DNA from: Phoronis australis
Taxonomy: Eukaryota > Phoronida > Phoronidae
Assembly (NCBI GenBank): GCA_002633005.1
Contig: NMRA01000130.1
Location: forward strand, 317,577-377,576
Direction of reading: 5' to 3'
Length of the DNA: 60,000 bases
Every line of letters begins with the position of its first letter. The first letter of the stretch is position 1. Positions 1 to 10,500 of the stretch are shown here, in pieces. A program made the translations under genes and the position numbers. The notes beneath the pieces were generated by a model. It saw nothing but the letters and a program-made list of their open reading frames with translations, made no database searches and had not been told where the DNA came from.

Positions 1-312
1 TCGCTGGAATCGAAATGGACTCTAGTCGAAAGGAAATTGACATGTAGTAGCTATTTTGTGTGCCGAAAATGTCAAATTTTGATGTTGTCAAGTTTATTTT
101 GAAACTACTGTCTTTGCACTTGTGGACCCTCTGTTGCATTGTAATCTGTTGGTATGTTTACATTCTTCATGAAGATGTCGTTGGTATATCAAGGTCACTA
201 CATACTTTATAAACATCCACCATTTTCACCCTAACGTCCACAAGGTCCATCCACTGCAAACTTAACTTAGTTTCTTGTGACCAACACTCCCAAAACAGAA
301 TGGGCCCTGATA

Positions 313-445
313 CGCCGTAAAATGTAACAATTTCGTAAAATGTAGCAACTGAAACATTTTACGTCATTGTTACATTTTACGTTGCTAGGCCTCTCCTAAA
401 ATGTAACAAGTTGCTACATTTTTGTAATTGTTACAATTTACGCCG
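313..445. mobile_element. Small palindromic TIR element (MITE-like)
   Basis: The left end (CGCCGTAAAATGTAACAATT, continuing to about 350) matches the reverse complement of the right end (409-445, CGGCGTAAATTGTAACAATT onward) over about 38 bp with a few mismatches. The interior carries further CGTAAAATGTAACAA-type words in both orientations, so the whole 133 bp can fold back on itself. There is no coding capacity. A non-autonomous DNA transposon is the likeliest reading. No target-site duplication was identified. Confidence 0.6.
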
Positions 446-837
446 AATGCACATGCGACAAATGCACCATTGATACATTTTACGAAAGCGATGTCATATT
501 TCATGAATTTGCATGGTACTTGTCACGCGGGGGAAAAGGATTCACACACTTTGAATGAAATTCTGTCAAATGTGCCACCTCGAATTTGTGTCCCTATGTG
601 CTTTCCATTGTTTTTTAACATGAGTATTTTCTTGGTATAGTAAAAATGTACCCCGTACAGTTTTAAATCCAGACGAAAGGGGTTTCCAGGATCAGGAAAC
701 AAGTTTTCATGGTTAAAGCGTTCTTGCAATCTTTTTTTGCGCTCACAGGCCATAAACGAATTGTGTATTCGGCATTATAGTGCACACACTTCCCTTGGTA
801 AGCACAACAGAAACAATGACATCGTATTTTGGCTATT

Positions 838-893
838 GAATAGTAGTAATGGTGGTAATACCAGTAATAGTAGTAATAGTAATGTAACTGCAA
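838..893. repeat. TAG/TAA trinucleotide-rich tract
   Basis: Degenerate run of tagtaa/ggtaat triplets, an imperfect microsatellite. Histidine/tyrosine- or serine/asparagine-rich open frames across it are products of the repeat, not genes. Confidence 0.7.
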
Positions 894-1499
894 TAACAGT
901 GATAAGGGGTAGCCAGATTCATGCGTTGCCAGCCTGGCCGGCATTACTATAGAAGAGTTTAACGAAAAGTGCCACCCAATGGTTGTTTTTACGCAGCAAA
1001 GAAATATTCTTCAAAATCGTGTCATTTTCGACAAACTACTATCTAAAAGAGTGCCTTTTCAGAATTTCTGGAACAGAACTGTGCGAAAATGTGAAATTCA
1101 GTTTGCACAAAATTAGTCTCTATTTTTGGGTCACTTTTTTGTCAGAGCTCACTCTCTAACTAGGATATTCGGGCAGACCCCTCGTCAGAGCATAACTTCA
1201 TGTCAGAGAACTGGATGGAGAAGTCGTTTTTAGTATCTGCTAATAGGCCAAAACCGGGTTTGGTACCCTTTTAAGTAATTGTTGTGGATTTGTTCCATCG
1301 TTGTCTTCAATGTCATGTGGCTGCACTGTTGACATTGTTGTCTGAGAGCGTGTCCTGGTATTTGGGCAATAGGGGAGTCACTTGCCCTCGTATCGACCCC
1401 TCCTCGCAGCTTCGTATATCCATTCTCTGTGATAGGCTACAGCCGTGGCGCGTTTTTAAACTCAAGTGGTTCGATAGGGGAATCTGGCCAAGTGAAACA

Positions 1500-1880
1500 A
1501 TTTTCATGGGCCGGAGGAAAACCTTAAGTTTGTACTCGAAATCGAGCTCGAAGTTATTTTTGATACCATGTTTGAGTTCTACTTTTGAGCAAACTCGAGA
1601 TATATGACTATTATTCTGTACTTGGCTCGAGTACACTATGGTTTACGTGAGTGACTGACTTAGAAATCCTGTCTTAACTCTACGTCATTACCTCAGCATA
1701 TATAATAAGCGTATAAGTTGTCGTCTGAACTCGAAATTTCGACTTTTTAGTCTAAATCTCGACTTTTTAGTCTAAATCTCGACTTTTTAGTCTAAATCTC
1801 GCTTTCTTTCGCTAGTTTGTAACTCGAACCTATTGCCCATTAAATGCGAATCGCGACAAGACCAGCATAAATCATTACAT
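1500..1880 (+). repeat. Diverged repeat, shared with 7595-7865
   Basis: It shares ordered words with 7595-7865: 'gtacactatggtttacgt' versus 'gtacattatggtttacgt', a 'gtctgaactcga' word versus 'atctgaactcga', and 'gtaactcgaacctat' versus 'gtagcttgaacctat'. It also contains the 20-bp tandem repeat. Family unknown, no coding capacity. Confidence 0.55.
1737..1800. repeat. 20-bp tandem repeat, three copies
   Basis: The unit ctcgactttttagtctaaat occurs three times in succession with essentially no divergence between copies, which suggests recent expansion. It lies inside the 1500-1880 repeat; the sister copy at 7.6-7.9 kb lacks the expansion. Confidence 0.85.
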
Positions 1881-2555
1881 AGACGTACTCGAGCATCGGT
1901 TGTCAAAAACAATTTCGAGATGTACAAATTTAAGTCAAAGATCATCTTCACAATAAATAAACTTGTTCGGGATATAGAAACCGTTTCACTTTATCAAACA
2001 TCAACCAGGCACTAATTTCAAATACCAAGTTTATTTTCATAGTCGAAATAGGTAATTATGTTGGAAAATCACTGTATTGTAGCTAGAACCTCTAACTGGT
2101 TGCTAGAATTTAACAGACTATAGTAACCTTCAATGCCAGGCCGTGTGCATATAGTCTTCGATTGAAGAAACGGCGTTTCAATCCACCAACGATTTTTTTT
2201 CACTCGAGTCCCTCGGTACAACCAGTAATAAGATGACGCCACGAAAGCTTGGTCTCGGTATTTTCAGAACACTCTTCACATTCTACGTTCCGTAATATTT
2301 TCATAACGAACGCCTTATTCTTGATTGGTTGTGAATGTTGTCGGGCAGTTGCTTAATCTCATGATCGCGTTCACGAACGGCAAATTCACCAACCATAGAA
2401 CATGAACTGAATATCCAGAAAATTACATTTTTTCTGAAAAAAATATTAAGCTTGTGGAATATTCTGAACGATGGAAACCGTGGCTGGTTATTTTTGGCTA
2501 ACAACTACATTGTTGATATAGATCATTTAAATGTAAAAGGTCCTCATGTGTACCT

Positions 2556-2574
2556 GTGCGTGCGTGCGTGCGTA
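2556..2574. repeat. GTGC microsatellite
   Basis: Short run of gtgc/gcgt repeats just upstream of the poly-G element. Confidence 0.7.
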
Positions 2575-2650
2575 TGTTTGTTTGCAGGCATGTGTATGCG
2601 TGTACAGTGTATTAATGTCGGCCCTGATGCACGTGCAATTTGAACAAAAG

Positions 2651-2886
2651 CAGCGGCGGATTTAGGGGGGGGGGGGGGGGGGGGGANCCAGGGGGTTGAA
2701 TAAACAATACATAGGCCCTGGAGAAACCCCGTTTACTGTTTTCTTTTTTTTGTCAACAGGTCCGCAAACCCAAAAATTCGAGGCCCCTGCATCCCCACAT
2801 GCGAGGCTAGACGCGTGCATCTGCCGAAATTCTGGTTATTCCTGTGCCCTGCCCCCCCCAACTCAAAATCCTGGATCCGCCCCTGA
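2651..2886. mobile_element. TIR-like element with poly-G run
   Basis: The left end reads cagcggcggattta followed by a run of 21 G and then an N at 2687. The right end, read on the minus strand, is AGGGGCGGATCCAGGATTTT followed by GAGTT and another G run. Both ends therefore present a GGCGGAT(CCAGGA)TTt-G(n) terminus pointing inward, as in a short inverted-terminus element. The N is best explained as unresolved length at the homopolymer. No coding capacity. Confidence 0.5.
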
Positions 2887-3604
2887 AAAGGACAGATGCC
2901 ATAAATAACAGGCCTTCTGGTAACACGTGAAAATCTACCCATCAATAGTATTACTATGGCTATTACTAACTTATGATTATTACAGTTCATATTAAAGAAA
3001 CTGGAAAATCGAGTTGTCTGCAAGGCACGACGAGAAATCTGCATAGCTCCAACGAATTTTTAATGCCATGCCAGCTAGAGGCCATGGTAACCTTTCTGTC
3101 AAGCACAGAAGTACAATGTTGGCACGTAACTTTTACTCACGCAAAACATTGAGTAATTTTTGCAACAGAGAGAGACATCTCAAAAATAGAAATTCGTTAC
3201 GACTTCGCAGGATGATGACTGACCCAGGAATTATAAATAACATTTCCCATCTGCGTTCTCGCATAAAAAGTCTCAAATAGACTCACCGGGGACATCTTCT
3301 TGAGAATCAGAATTCAGACGGCGACACAAGAAATACAAAGGTTTGTTATTATGTATCTCACCACGGTGATAGTCAACAACTTAGCTGCTACTATGCCCCT
3401 TGTTCTTCCCCTTGTTACCAGTACCCAGAACTAACTGTCTTATAGCTTTCCTGCATACTCCCGTGTTTAGGGGCTCAGAGTTTACTTAACTGACCCACTA
3501 AGTGCATCACTTTAGGTTCCTGACTAAAAGCCTTTACTTCGTCATGGCAAAAGGACTGTAACTCGCGTTCCGTCCAAGAAGCGGACTTTCGATTCATCCG
3601 ACTT

Positions 3605-3865
3605 ACTGCTGTAAAATTAGTCTCAACCTGTTCCCTACTTAGATGAGAAGTGAACTTTGCAAGGACTGGTGGATAGTTCTCCTGCGAGGCAATTCGAGTA
3701 TAACGAAACGACACGCCGTGACGAGCCAACTTGAACATTTCGACCTCAAGCAATAACGAGAAACTTTCAGTTCCGAAAACAACTTAACATTGACGAAAGA
3801 ACAATTTAAGACCGATTTCACAACGAAACGTGGTCTAAATCAAAATCCTATTTTTTGTGACGGAA
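3605..3865 (+). repeat. Diverged repeat, shared with 43640-43880
   Basis: Ordered shared words with 43640-43880: 'taaaatt.gtctcaac', 'gtgac.ag.caactt', 'aataac.a.aaactttcagtt' and 'ggtctaaatcaaaat', in the same order and spacing. A dispersed family of unknown type. Confidence 0.55.
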
Positions 3866-4379
3866 GCAAATTGAAGCCACCATTTGCACCCCTCACTCTT
3901 ATTATAAAACAGCTCTTGTTTTTTAAAGGCATTTTTTCATATTGTGCCTACTCCCTCTACATTTTACGAAGGTCCACATAAATACCCCCCTACGGTACCT
4001 ATTGCTTGTAACGACGATAAACTTGACTGTAAAAAGTGTTGGCGTTTCTTTTACATTATCATAGATTACACGTTCATGTAATACACCTGAATAGCATATT
4101 TTCTGTTCAAGCCTTTTTGGAAAAGTTTAAAAACAAGATTACCTTGTCAGCACGAAATGATCACTTGCTTTTTTTTGATAACAGAAATGATTTGCATTGG
4201 TCATCGAAAGTATTGTCGTATCTTTTACAACAATATGCATGTCTGCGTAATCAACCTAAATACAATATCTTCGTCAAGCAAACTCAAATTACGTGTTTGA
4301 TGAATGATCGAAGTTGCAATTCGTTCTGTTTAGCTGAATGACACGAAAATCGAAGTAGATCTCACAAACTCGATATCAT

Positions 4380-4600
4380 ATTCCTTGCCATGATAGGATT
4401 CCATAGGCAATGTGCACTTGCGCCATTTCCGAATTCGCAATTTTAGGGTCGGCCAACTCCAATCCTAAACTCTGAAGCGTTTTCTCGAGTCGTTGGTGGT
4501 TTCTAAGTTCTTATTGGTAAATAAAATCCTGTCACGGTAACTTGGAACGGATTTGACGAGAGTAAAATCAGAAAATCCGAAATTAGAGTAAAAGTCCCGA
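4380..4600 (+). repeat. Diverged repeat, shared with 47130-47240 and 54230-54400
   Basis: Contains 'tagggtcggccaactcc' and 'aaactctgaagcgttttctc', which recur in the same order on the opposite strand near 54.3 kb, and in part at 47.15-47.24 kb ('tagggtcagacaacccc', 'acggattttatgagagtaaaat'). Family unknown. Confidence 0.55.
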
Positions 4601-4879
4601 CTCAATTTTTTTTTCTTAGCCATTCAGATAAACAGAGCGAAATTATCAGCATGAACTGAACACTCGGTTTTCCATATAGATTTATTTTCTTGTAATTATG
4701 CATTATACATTAGACATTTATATTTTTTCTTCAGTTTTTAGGCTTTTCGTTTTGTACATCTTCACTTCACCTGGGACTAACTATACTGACCTACAGACAA
4801 CGGTCAATTGAAATTGGTTGTAAAGTTTTGATGGTGACTACCAGTAGTAAATCGACTGACTTCGCAGATAACGCAGACG

Positions 4880-4985
4880 ATGCCGAACACAAAACCATGC
4901 TTGATGGCGATGATATACCTGATGGCGTTATTGTATATTCCTATGTTAGCAAGCTACTATCTAGCTTCAGTGGACATCGGCAGAG
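4880..4985 (+). CDS. Membrane protein gene, exon 1
   Basis: ATG at 4880, 35 codons plus one base, ending AGA G|GTAAGC at a good donor. The peptide is strongly hydrophobic (IYLMALLYIPMLASYYLA) and can serve as a signal anchor or first membrane helix. It is too short to stand alone and makes sense only when joined to the exon at 5543. Confidence 0.75.
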
Positions 4986-5003
4986 GTAAGCCTTTAAATA
5001 AAG

Positions 5004-5039
<36 letters not shown>

Positions 5040-6411
5040 ATGAACAAGTAGAGCACTGAACAGGAATTATTACGAAATACAAGTTGATATGGCACACAAT
5101 CTAATATTTCCTGTCTTCTGAGAAGACAGCACCATAGGAGTCCGTCACATTTTGAAAAACTTACAATTGGCACAATTTTTTGGAACAAAAGTTTCTCAAT
5201 TTTACAATATTCAAAAATTTCTGTTTTTAATAAATTGAAAAAAACAAGCATTTGACAAATCTCCAGCAGTATATGCGATACTTACCCGAGATTATTAAAC
5301 TCGAAATTCTTAAGCACTCGAGTTTGCCGAAAATTATGTCCTCAATACCATATAGTTTAATGACAAATTTATATTTTCATTGATAATAGTACAATATCAC
5401 AAAAACTAAATTCAACAATGTAATTTTTTTCTTGTAAGCTATAGTTTTTTTTTCGAGGAACAGTGAATGTAAGCAATTTGTGGATTGTTTAATTTACTAA
5501 ACATTACAAATTAATAATTGCCTACTATGGAATCTATTTCAGCAATTTTTCTCAACATCACTTCGGAGATTACAACAGCCTATCCCATAAGACTAAACCA
5601 GGCGGGATGGACGTTTGCCATACGGCCATTTTTGTTGGCTTGGCAAGGCCTATGGCTTATTTACGTGATTATGTCGACATGTCGTCACAGTGGAGGGAAG
5701 CCCTTGTACTCGACAGTCGAGTTGATCACGCCACTGTTTTGCCTGTCCATAATTTGCAGTTGGACAAGTTACGTCACGTGGCTTGTTCTGTGGAGCAGAC
5801 GATACACTTCATGGTCATTGCTCGCATCAACATTGGCAACGTCTTCGACAATTGTGGCACTGATAATCTCCCACACGCAACTGAACACGTTAGGTGACCG
5901 CATGATGGAAAACAATCTCTCCACGGACATCGTGTCAACACGTATATTTGTCCAAAATGGACTTGCGGCGTACATCTCATGGACGATCGTCACCACGTTA
6001 TCAAATCTCGTGGTGGTGCTAACCTACAGCCTCAAGCTTACAGATACCGTCGCGTCTTCCATTACAATCGGCATCCTTGCATTTGTTATTCTCGTTTGGT
6101 TCTTATTGGAAACCACGCTGCTGGACCGCACGTTACGTTACACGTGTAGCCAATATGTTGTATTTCTGGTCGCACTGACTGCAATTGTGCAAGCAAACTA
6201 TGAAGAAGGAACCCTCGATTCCATCTTGATTGTAGTTCTGCTGGGTCTGACAGAAGTTATGACTATTGCAAAAGTTATCATAATGTTGACACGACAGCGT
6301 AAAAATCCCATTTTTAAAGTTAACTTCAAAGAAACTTCCTTTTACCCCGAGTACCAGCAGCGTAAAAACTCAATATTTTACGTATATGAAGCAGAAATTG
6401 ACGAAACATAA
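4880..6411 (+). CDS. Polytopic (about 8-TM) membrane protein, two exons, function unknown
   Basis: Joining 4880-4985 to 5543-6411 gives a continuous frame of 324 residues; the phase-1 codon G|CA is restored exactly. The first exon alone encodes the N-terminal membrane helix (about residues 8-29). A loop with an N-glycosylation sequon (NIT, near residue 40) follows. Then come hydrophobic segments near residues 57-80 (starting AGWTFAIRPF), 95-117, 123-145, 185-207, 216-238, 245-258 and 266-290. The C-terminal tail of about 30 residues is polar. The signature QNGLAAYISWTIVTTLSNL in the fifth helix, with the AGW[TS]F motif early on, resembles large TspO/tryptophan-rich-type membrane proteins by pattern. 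That is inference from memory, not a search. No catalytic residues are evident. The start is the first ATG after an in-frame stop at 4835-4837. Other possibilities include an orphan receptor-like or transporter-like protein. Confidence 0.8.
4986..5542 (+). other. Intron 1 of the membrane protein gene
   Basis: 557-bp GT-AG intron: donor AGAG|gtaag, acceptor ctatttcag|CAATTT. It is AT-rich and contains a (TTA)n microsatellite near its 5' end. No other feature seen. Confidence 0.75.
5003..5040. repeat. (ATT)n microsatellite
   Basis: About eleven near-perfect ATT units within intron 1, likely length-polymorphic. Confidence 0.95.
5543..6411 (+). CDS. Membrane protein gene, exon 2 (terminal)
   Basis: Encodes residues 36-324 in one uninterrupted exon and ends at TAA 6409-6411. 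It is the longest protein-like open frame in the window. Upstream in the same frame the sequence stays open to 5518, but the acceptor at 5541-5542 and the matching phase argue that translation enters from exon 1, not from an ATG within intron sequence. Confidence 0.85.
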
Positions 6412-6595
6412 ACGAAAAACATGTGAAACCATGGGTTTATATAGATTCCGATATTGTGGAAAGAGTAAAAGTCATCCATTAGACAAGAATGTGTTTATTT
6501 CCCTTCTCAAGTTTTGTCAAACAAAACCAAGTTACATTCAACTCAATTCAAGTTCTACAACTGGTAAAAAATAAAACAATATCATGCCAATAAAT
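6412..6595 (+). other. Probable 3' UTR of the membrane protein gene
   Basis: AT-rich stretch after the stop codon, with a canonical AATAAA at 6570-6575, about 160 bp downstream. Cleavage would be expected shortly after it. Confidence 0.6.
6570..6575 (+). promoter_or_regulatory. Polyadenylation signal AATAAA (membrane protein gene)
   Basis: Canonical hexamer about 160 bp after the TAA stop. No nearer AATAAA is seen on this strand between the stop and this site. Confidence 0.55.
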
Positions 6596-7431
6596 CATGC
6601 AAGCTTTTGTACTAAGTTCAAGATAAGTGGCCGAGTTTTTTTGCAACTTAAGAGTGGAGCTCAAGGTGAAAGCATTTTAGGCTTGGAGGGAGTAACTAGC
6701 TTGCAAAGTGGCTTAAAATTTGGCACTCTAGTAAATCATGGGTGTGGTTCACATACAATTGGCCTTTTGAAATTGACTTGCATGATCAGTGAAAGCAGTT
6801 CTTTGTATACAACTGTACCAGTTTGCCAAGGTAGGTAAACACAGCTTATGGTCCTGGGTGAGAAAATAATTGTTTTATTACTCCCTATGAATTCTGAATA
6901 GCCTGAGCCCAGAATGAGGGCTGTAGACAGCGGGAGTACTCAACTCAGTTTTTGACAACAAGCTGCAGAGGGCTGCAATAAACATATTTCAGTCACCAGC
7001 ATCACACAGGAAATTTTTACCCAAACATAAAATAGCTATTTTCCTAAAATAGTGGTGACATAATGAAACATGGTTTTATCACTAGATGGCGATGGAGTGT
7101 TTGGTGGACAAAGTTCTCTGTGCTGCCTGCAGTTCAATTCAGACCTGTGACTTTAATGGGCATTTATTCAGTTGGATTTCACTTTGTTTTTGATAAATTC
7201 TTTGCAATCACATTGCCACTGCTGTGCTGTGGAACTTTTAAAATTATTGTCGTAAAATATTGGTAGCACAAATTTTAGTCAAGTGAAAGGAAATGCGCTT
7301 TGATGCTTGCCAACTGTTTCTTACTGGACTCTAGGATGTTTTTTCCCTGCAAAATGATCCACCTAATCTTAGTCATGTGTCTGTATGACCAGTGAATGAG
7401 AGTGACCCTCAAGCTTTAGTTCCAATAGGTG
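6596..7431 (-). other. Probable 3' UTR / downstream region of the tubulin gene
   Basis: Lies between two convergent genes. On the minus strand AATAAA hexamers occur at 7163-7168 and 6874-6879, giving a 3' UTR of roughly 270 or 550 bases for the tubulin transcript. Short plus-strand frames here show no domain and are not called. Confidence 0.45.
6874..6879 (-). promoter_or_regulatory. Candidate polyadenylation signal (tubulin gene)
   Basis: AATAAA on the minus strand, about 555 bp after the tubulin stop codon. A second candidate lies at 7163-7168. The sequence cannot show which is used. Confidence 0.35.
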
Positions 7432-7500
7432 TCACTTTCCCAGTGCTGTGTAGTCTTCTACTATCTGTGATACAGTGTTGAAGGCTTCTTCAAAATCTCC
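7432..7500 (-). CDS. TUBZ1: Tubulin exon 11 (terminal)
   Basis: 69 nt including TGA. Acceptor ctctattttgcag. Encodes GDFEEAFNTVSQIVEDYTAL and two more residues, the final helix shared by tubulins (EEDF..AF..L..V..DY). It lies 2.85 kb from exon 10 because the intervening intron has grown by repeats and an apparent false duplication. Confidence 0.88.
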   Translation of the reverse strand, partial: GDFEEAFNTVSQIVEDYTALGK

Positions 7501-10500
7501 CTGCAAAATAGAGAACACATCATGGTTACAGTATTGGACGAAAAATATTGTTCATTTAGCAAGTACCAGCAATATCATGCCACCAAATCCCATGGTCTAA
7601 TCTTTGTACTCAAAATTGAACTCGCAATTTTTAACATGCTCCATTCTGCTTTAGTGCCAACTCTAGTACATTATGGTTTACGTGGATGACTGTCTAGTCC
7701 TAATTTGCAGTTGATGACCCTAGTTCTAGTTTGCACTTGATGACTCTAGCATTAATTCATTAAGTTTTCATCTGAACTCGAGTTTGTAGCTTGAACCTAT
7801 GGTCGTCAACTGCAAAATTGGACTAGACACTCAACGTTAAACCATAACAAACTCAAGCACACAAACACAGACCCCTGACTTGCTTCATCCTAAAGTAGAC
7901 AGGAAATCCTCATGAAGTTTAGTGTTCGATTTTGAGTGAAAAAAATTAGACCTTGGGCCCAGGCTGCTTGCTTGTACTACGGGTCTGGAATGCTGCAGGC
8001 AATGACAGGCAATGAGTGTGAATAGGAATACGACCGATTAGATTTTCTGAACTCAGACAAGGTCTACATAAGAGGGTACATTTCGTTAAACAAGTATGAC
8101 CCTAGGCATATTGGAAGTGGACAGTTAACCCCAGATTTTCAAAAAATGGTGAATTTTGAAAATTATATAAACATTTCAAACAAATCTATCATCACCCACC
8201 CCCAAAAACTGTAAAATTCCATGACGACCTATGTCAAATCCATACTTTATGGATCACAAGGTGCAAATCCAATTGTTCGATTGAAACTGCTAACCTACCC
8301 ATATATACCCATACCTATAGAGAAGACGGTGTGGCTTAGTGCAGGCTCCTAGCCAACATTGCTCAGGGGGTGGTTTGAATTTCTGGAACGGTGGACCTTT
8401 GATGTTTTGCAAACGTCAACACTGTAGAGTTTTCATTAAGGCCCTCAGCTGACACAGCTTAATCAGGGGGAAGGGAAATTTGTGTACACAACGATGACTC
8501 TCGGCTCTATATTTTGAGATGAGACGGAATTAGTAATACCGGAGATGAGGATGCCATGACGGTTGCTAGCAAAGAATGGGACTCAATTCGGATGTAATGT
8601 AGTCCAAAACATTCTTGCGTTACTTCCTGCCAAATTGTCAAATCAGGCATCCTTAAATGATTGATTACACATTCCCGGACAGAATTATTTAGTTGGAAAT
8701 TAACTTGACAAAATTTTTTTTCTAGTATTTTTGCGTGTTAACGTTATTGCATTTTAAAAAATATGGAGTGGGAACATTGATAAATAATAAAACACTACAC
8801 ATTCATTAAATCCATGTCAAGGTCGCATCATTTCACAGCGCGACTAAAAAGTTTAGAGCCGTTANTACGACCGATTAGATTTTCTGAACTCAGACAAGGT
8901 CTACATAAGCGGGTACATTTCGTTAAACAAGTATGACCCAAGGCATACTGGAAGTGGACAGTTGACCCAAGATTTTCAAAAAATGGTGACTTTTGAAAAT
9001 TATATAAACATTTCAAACAAATCTATCATCACCCACCCCCAAAAACTGTAAAATTCCAAGACGAACTATATCAAATCCATACTTTATGGATCACAAGGTG
9101 CAAATCCAATTGTTCGATTGAAACTGCTAACCTTTGATAGTCCCTTTCATCAGTACTGCTTAACTCACTAGTATTGAATGATACAATTAAAACAAATCAA
9201 TATCAACTATTTCTCCGGTTGTTACTGTAATGTTAACACCCATTCTACTCCCCAAAAACAAACAGTAGTCAATTTTAGAAATTCAAACAAAACCTATTTT
9301 AAAAAGTTCACTCCATTCCTGCAAATGCTCATAAGTTGACTAAATGTTCCTTGATGACAGTGATGTAACTCATTGGCATTTTCAAATCATTTCTTTTCCT
9401 TCGATCATGATTACATACCCATATATACCCATATATACCCATACCTATAGAGAAGACAGTGTGGCTTAGTGCAGGCTCCTAGTCAACATTGCGCAGGGGG
9501 TGGTTTGAATTTCTGGAACGGTGGACCTTTGATGTTTTGCAAACGTCAACACTGTGGATATTTCATTAAGGCCCTCAGCTGATGCAGCTTAATCAGGGGG
9601 AAGGGAAATTTGTGTACACAACGATGACTCTCGGCTCTATATTTTGAGATGAGACGGAATTAGTAATACCGGAGATGAGGATGCCATGACGGTTGCTAGC
9701 AAAGAATGGGACTCAATTCGGATGTAATGTAGTCCAAAACATTCTTGCGTTACTTCCTGCCAAATTGTCAAATCAGGCATGCTTAAATGAGTGATTACAC
9801 ATTCCCGGACAGAATTATTTAGTTGGAAATTAACTTGACAAAATTTTTTTTCTAGTATTTTTGCGTGTTAACGTTATTGCATTTTAAAAAATATGGAGTG
9901 GGAATATTGATAAATAATAAAACACTACACATTCATTAAATCCATGTCAAGGTCGCATCATTTCACAGCGCGACTAAAAAGTTTAGAGCCGTTATGCCTG
10001 AACCTCACCCACCAGAACCCCGAACAGGGCGGGTTGAAATGAAATCTAGTTAGCAGGCCATCCTGTCCCTACCAGTCTTCACATAGTCAGTGAGCCCCAT
10101 TCAGTCTTCTTAAATTTAAAACCGTTGGTCGCCGCAGCCCGGACCCGTGCCCCAGATGTTGCCAATAACTGAGAACGAGTCGTTAGTTAGATCCAAAAAC
10201 CTCGATTGGCAGTGACTGGAACCGAGCTCATTTGTAAACAATGTGCAACTCCTCTGAGCTCGGTCTTACTAATGAATATGTGCAATAGTGTGAATTAGAA
10301 CCTGGATACAATGTGAAAATGATTCCTGGGGCTGTGCTTAATTACCTGACAACAGCCATGTTTTCTGTACCAGTGGAGGTAGGCCTTAGCATTAAACATC
10401 TCTTCAGCTCTCTGCAGAATGCCAGCACACACATCACCTGCTGCAGATGTGTTGGCAGCCAGTGTGAGAGAAGACTTCTTGCAGCCTGCCATGGTCTCTT

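Larger units (their letters stand above)
1..4879. other. Non-coding repeat-bearing stretch
   Basis: No exon with convincing splice sites or conserved protein motif was recognised here. Open frames are short and contain no recognisable domain. The stretch holds a small TIR element (313-445), a TAG/TAA-rich low-complexity patch (about 838-893), a 20-bp tandem repeat (1737-1800), an element with a poly-G run (2651-2886), and single copies of diverged repeats that recur elsewhere in the window (1500-1880, 3605-3865, 4380-4600). Confidence 0.6.

Noticed and set aside
5607-5996. Frames on both strands inside the membrane protein exon
   Set aside because: Shadow frames of the longer, hydrophobic, spliced protein.
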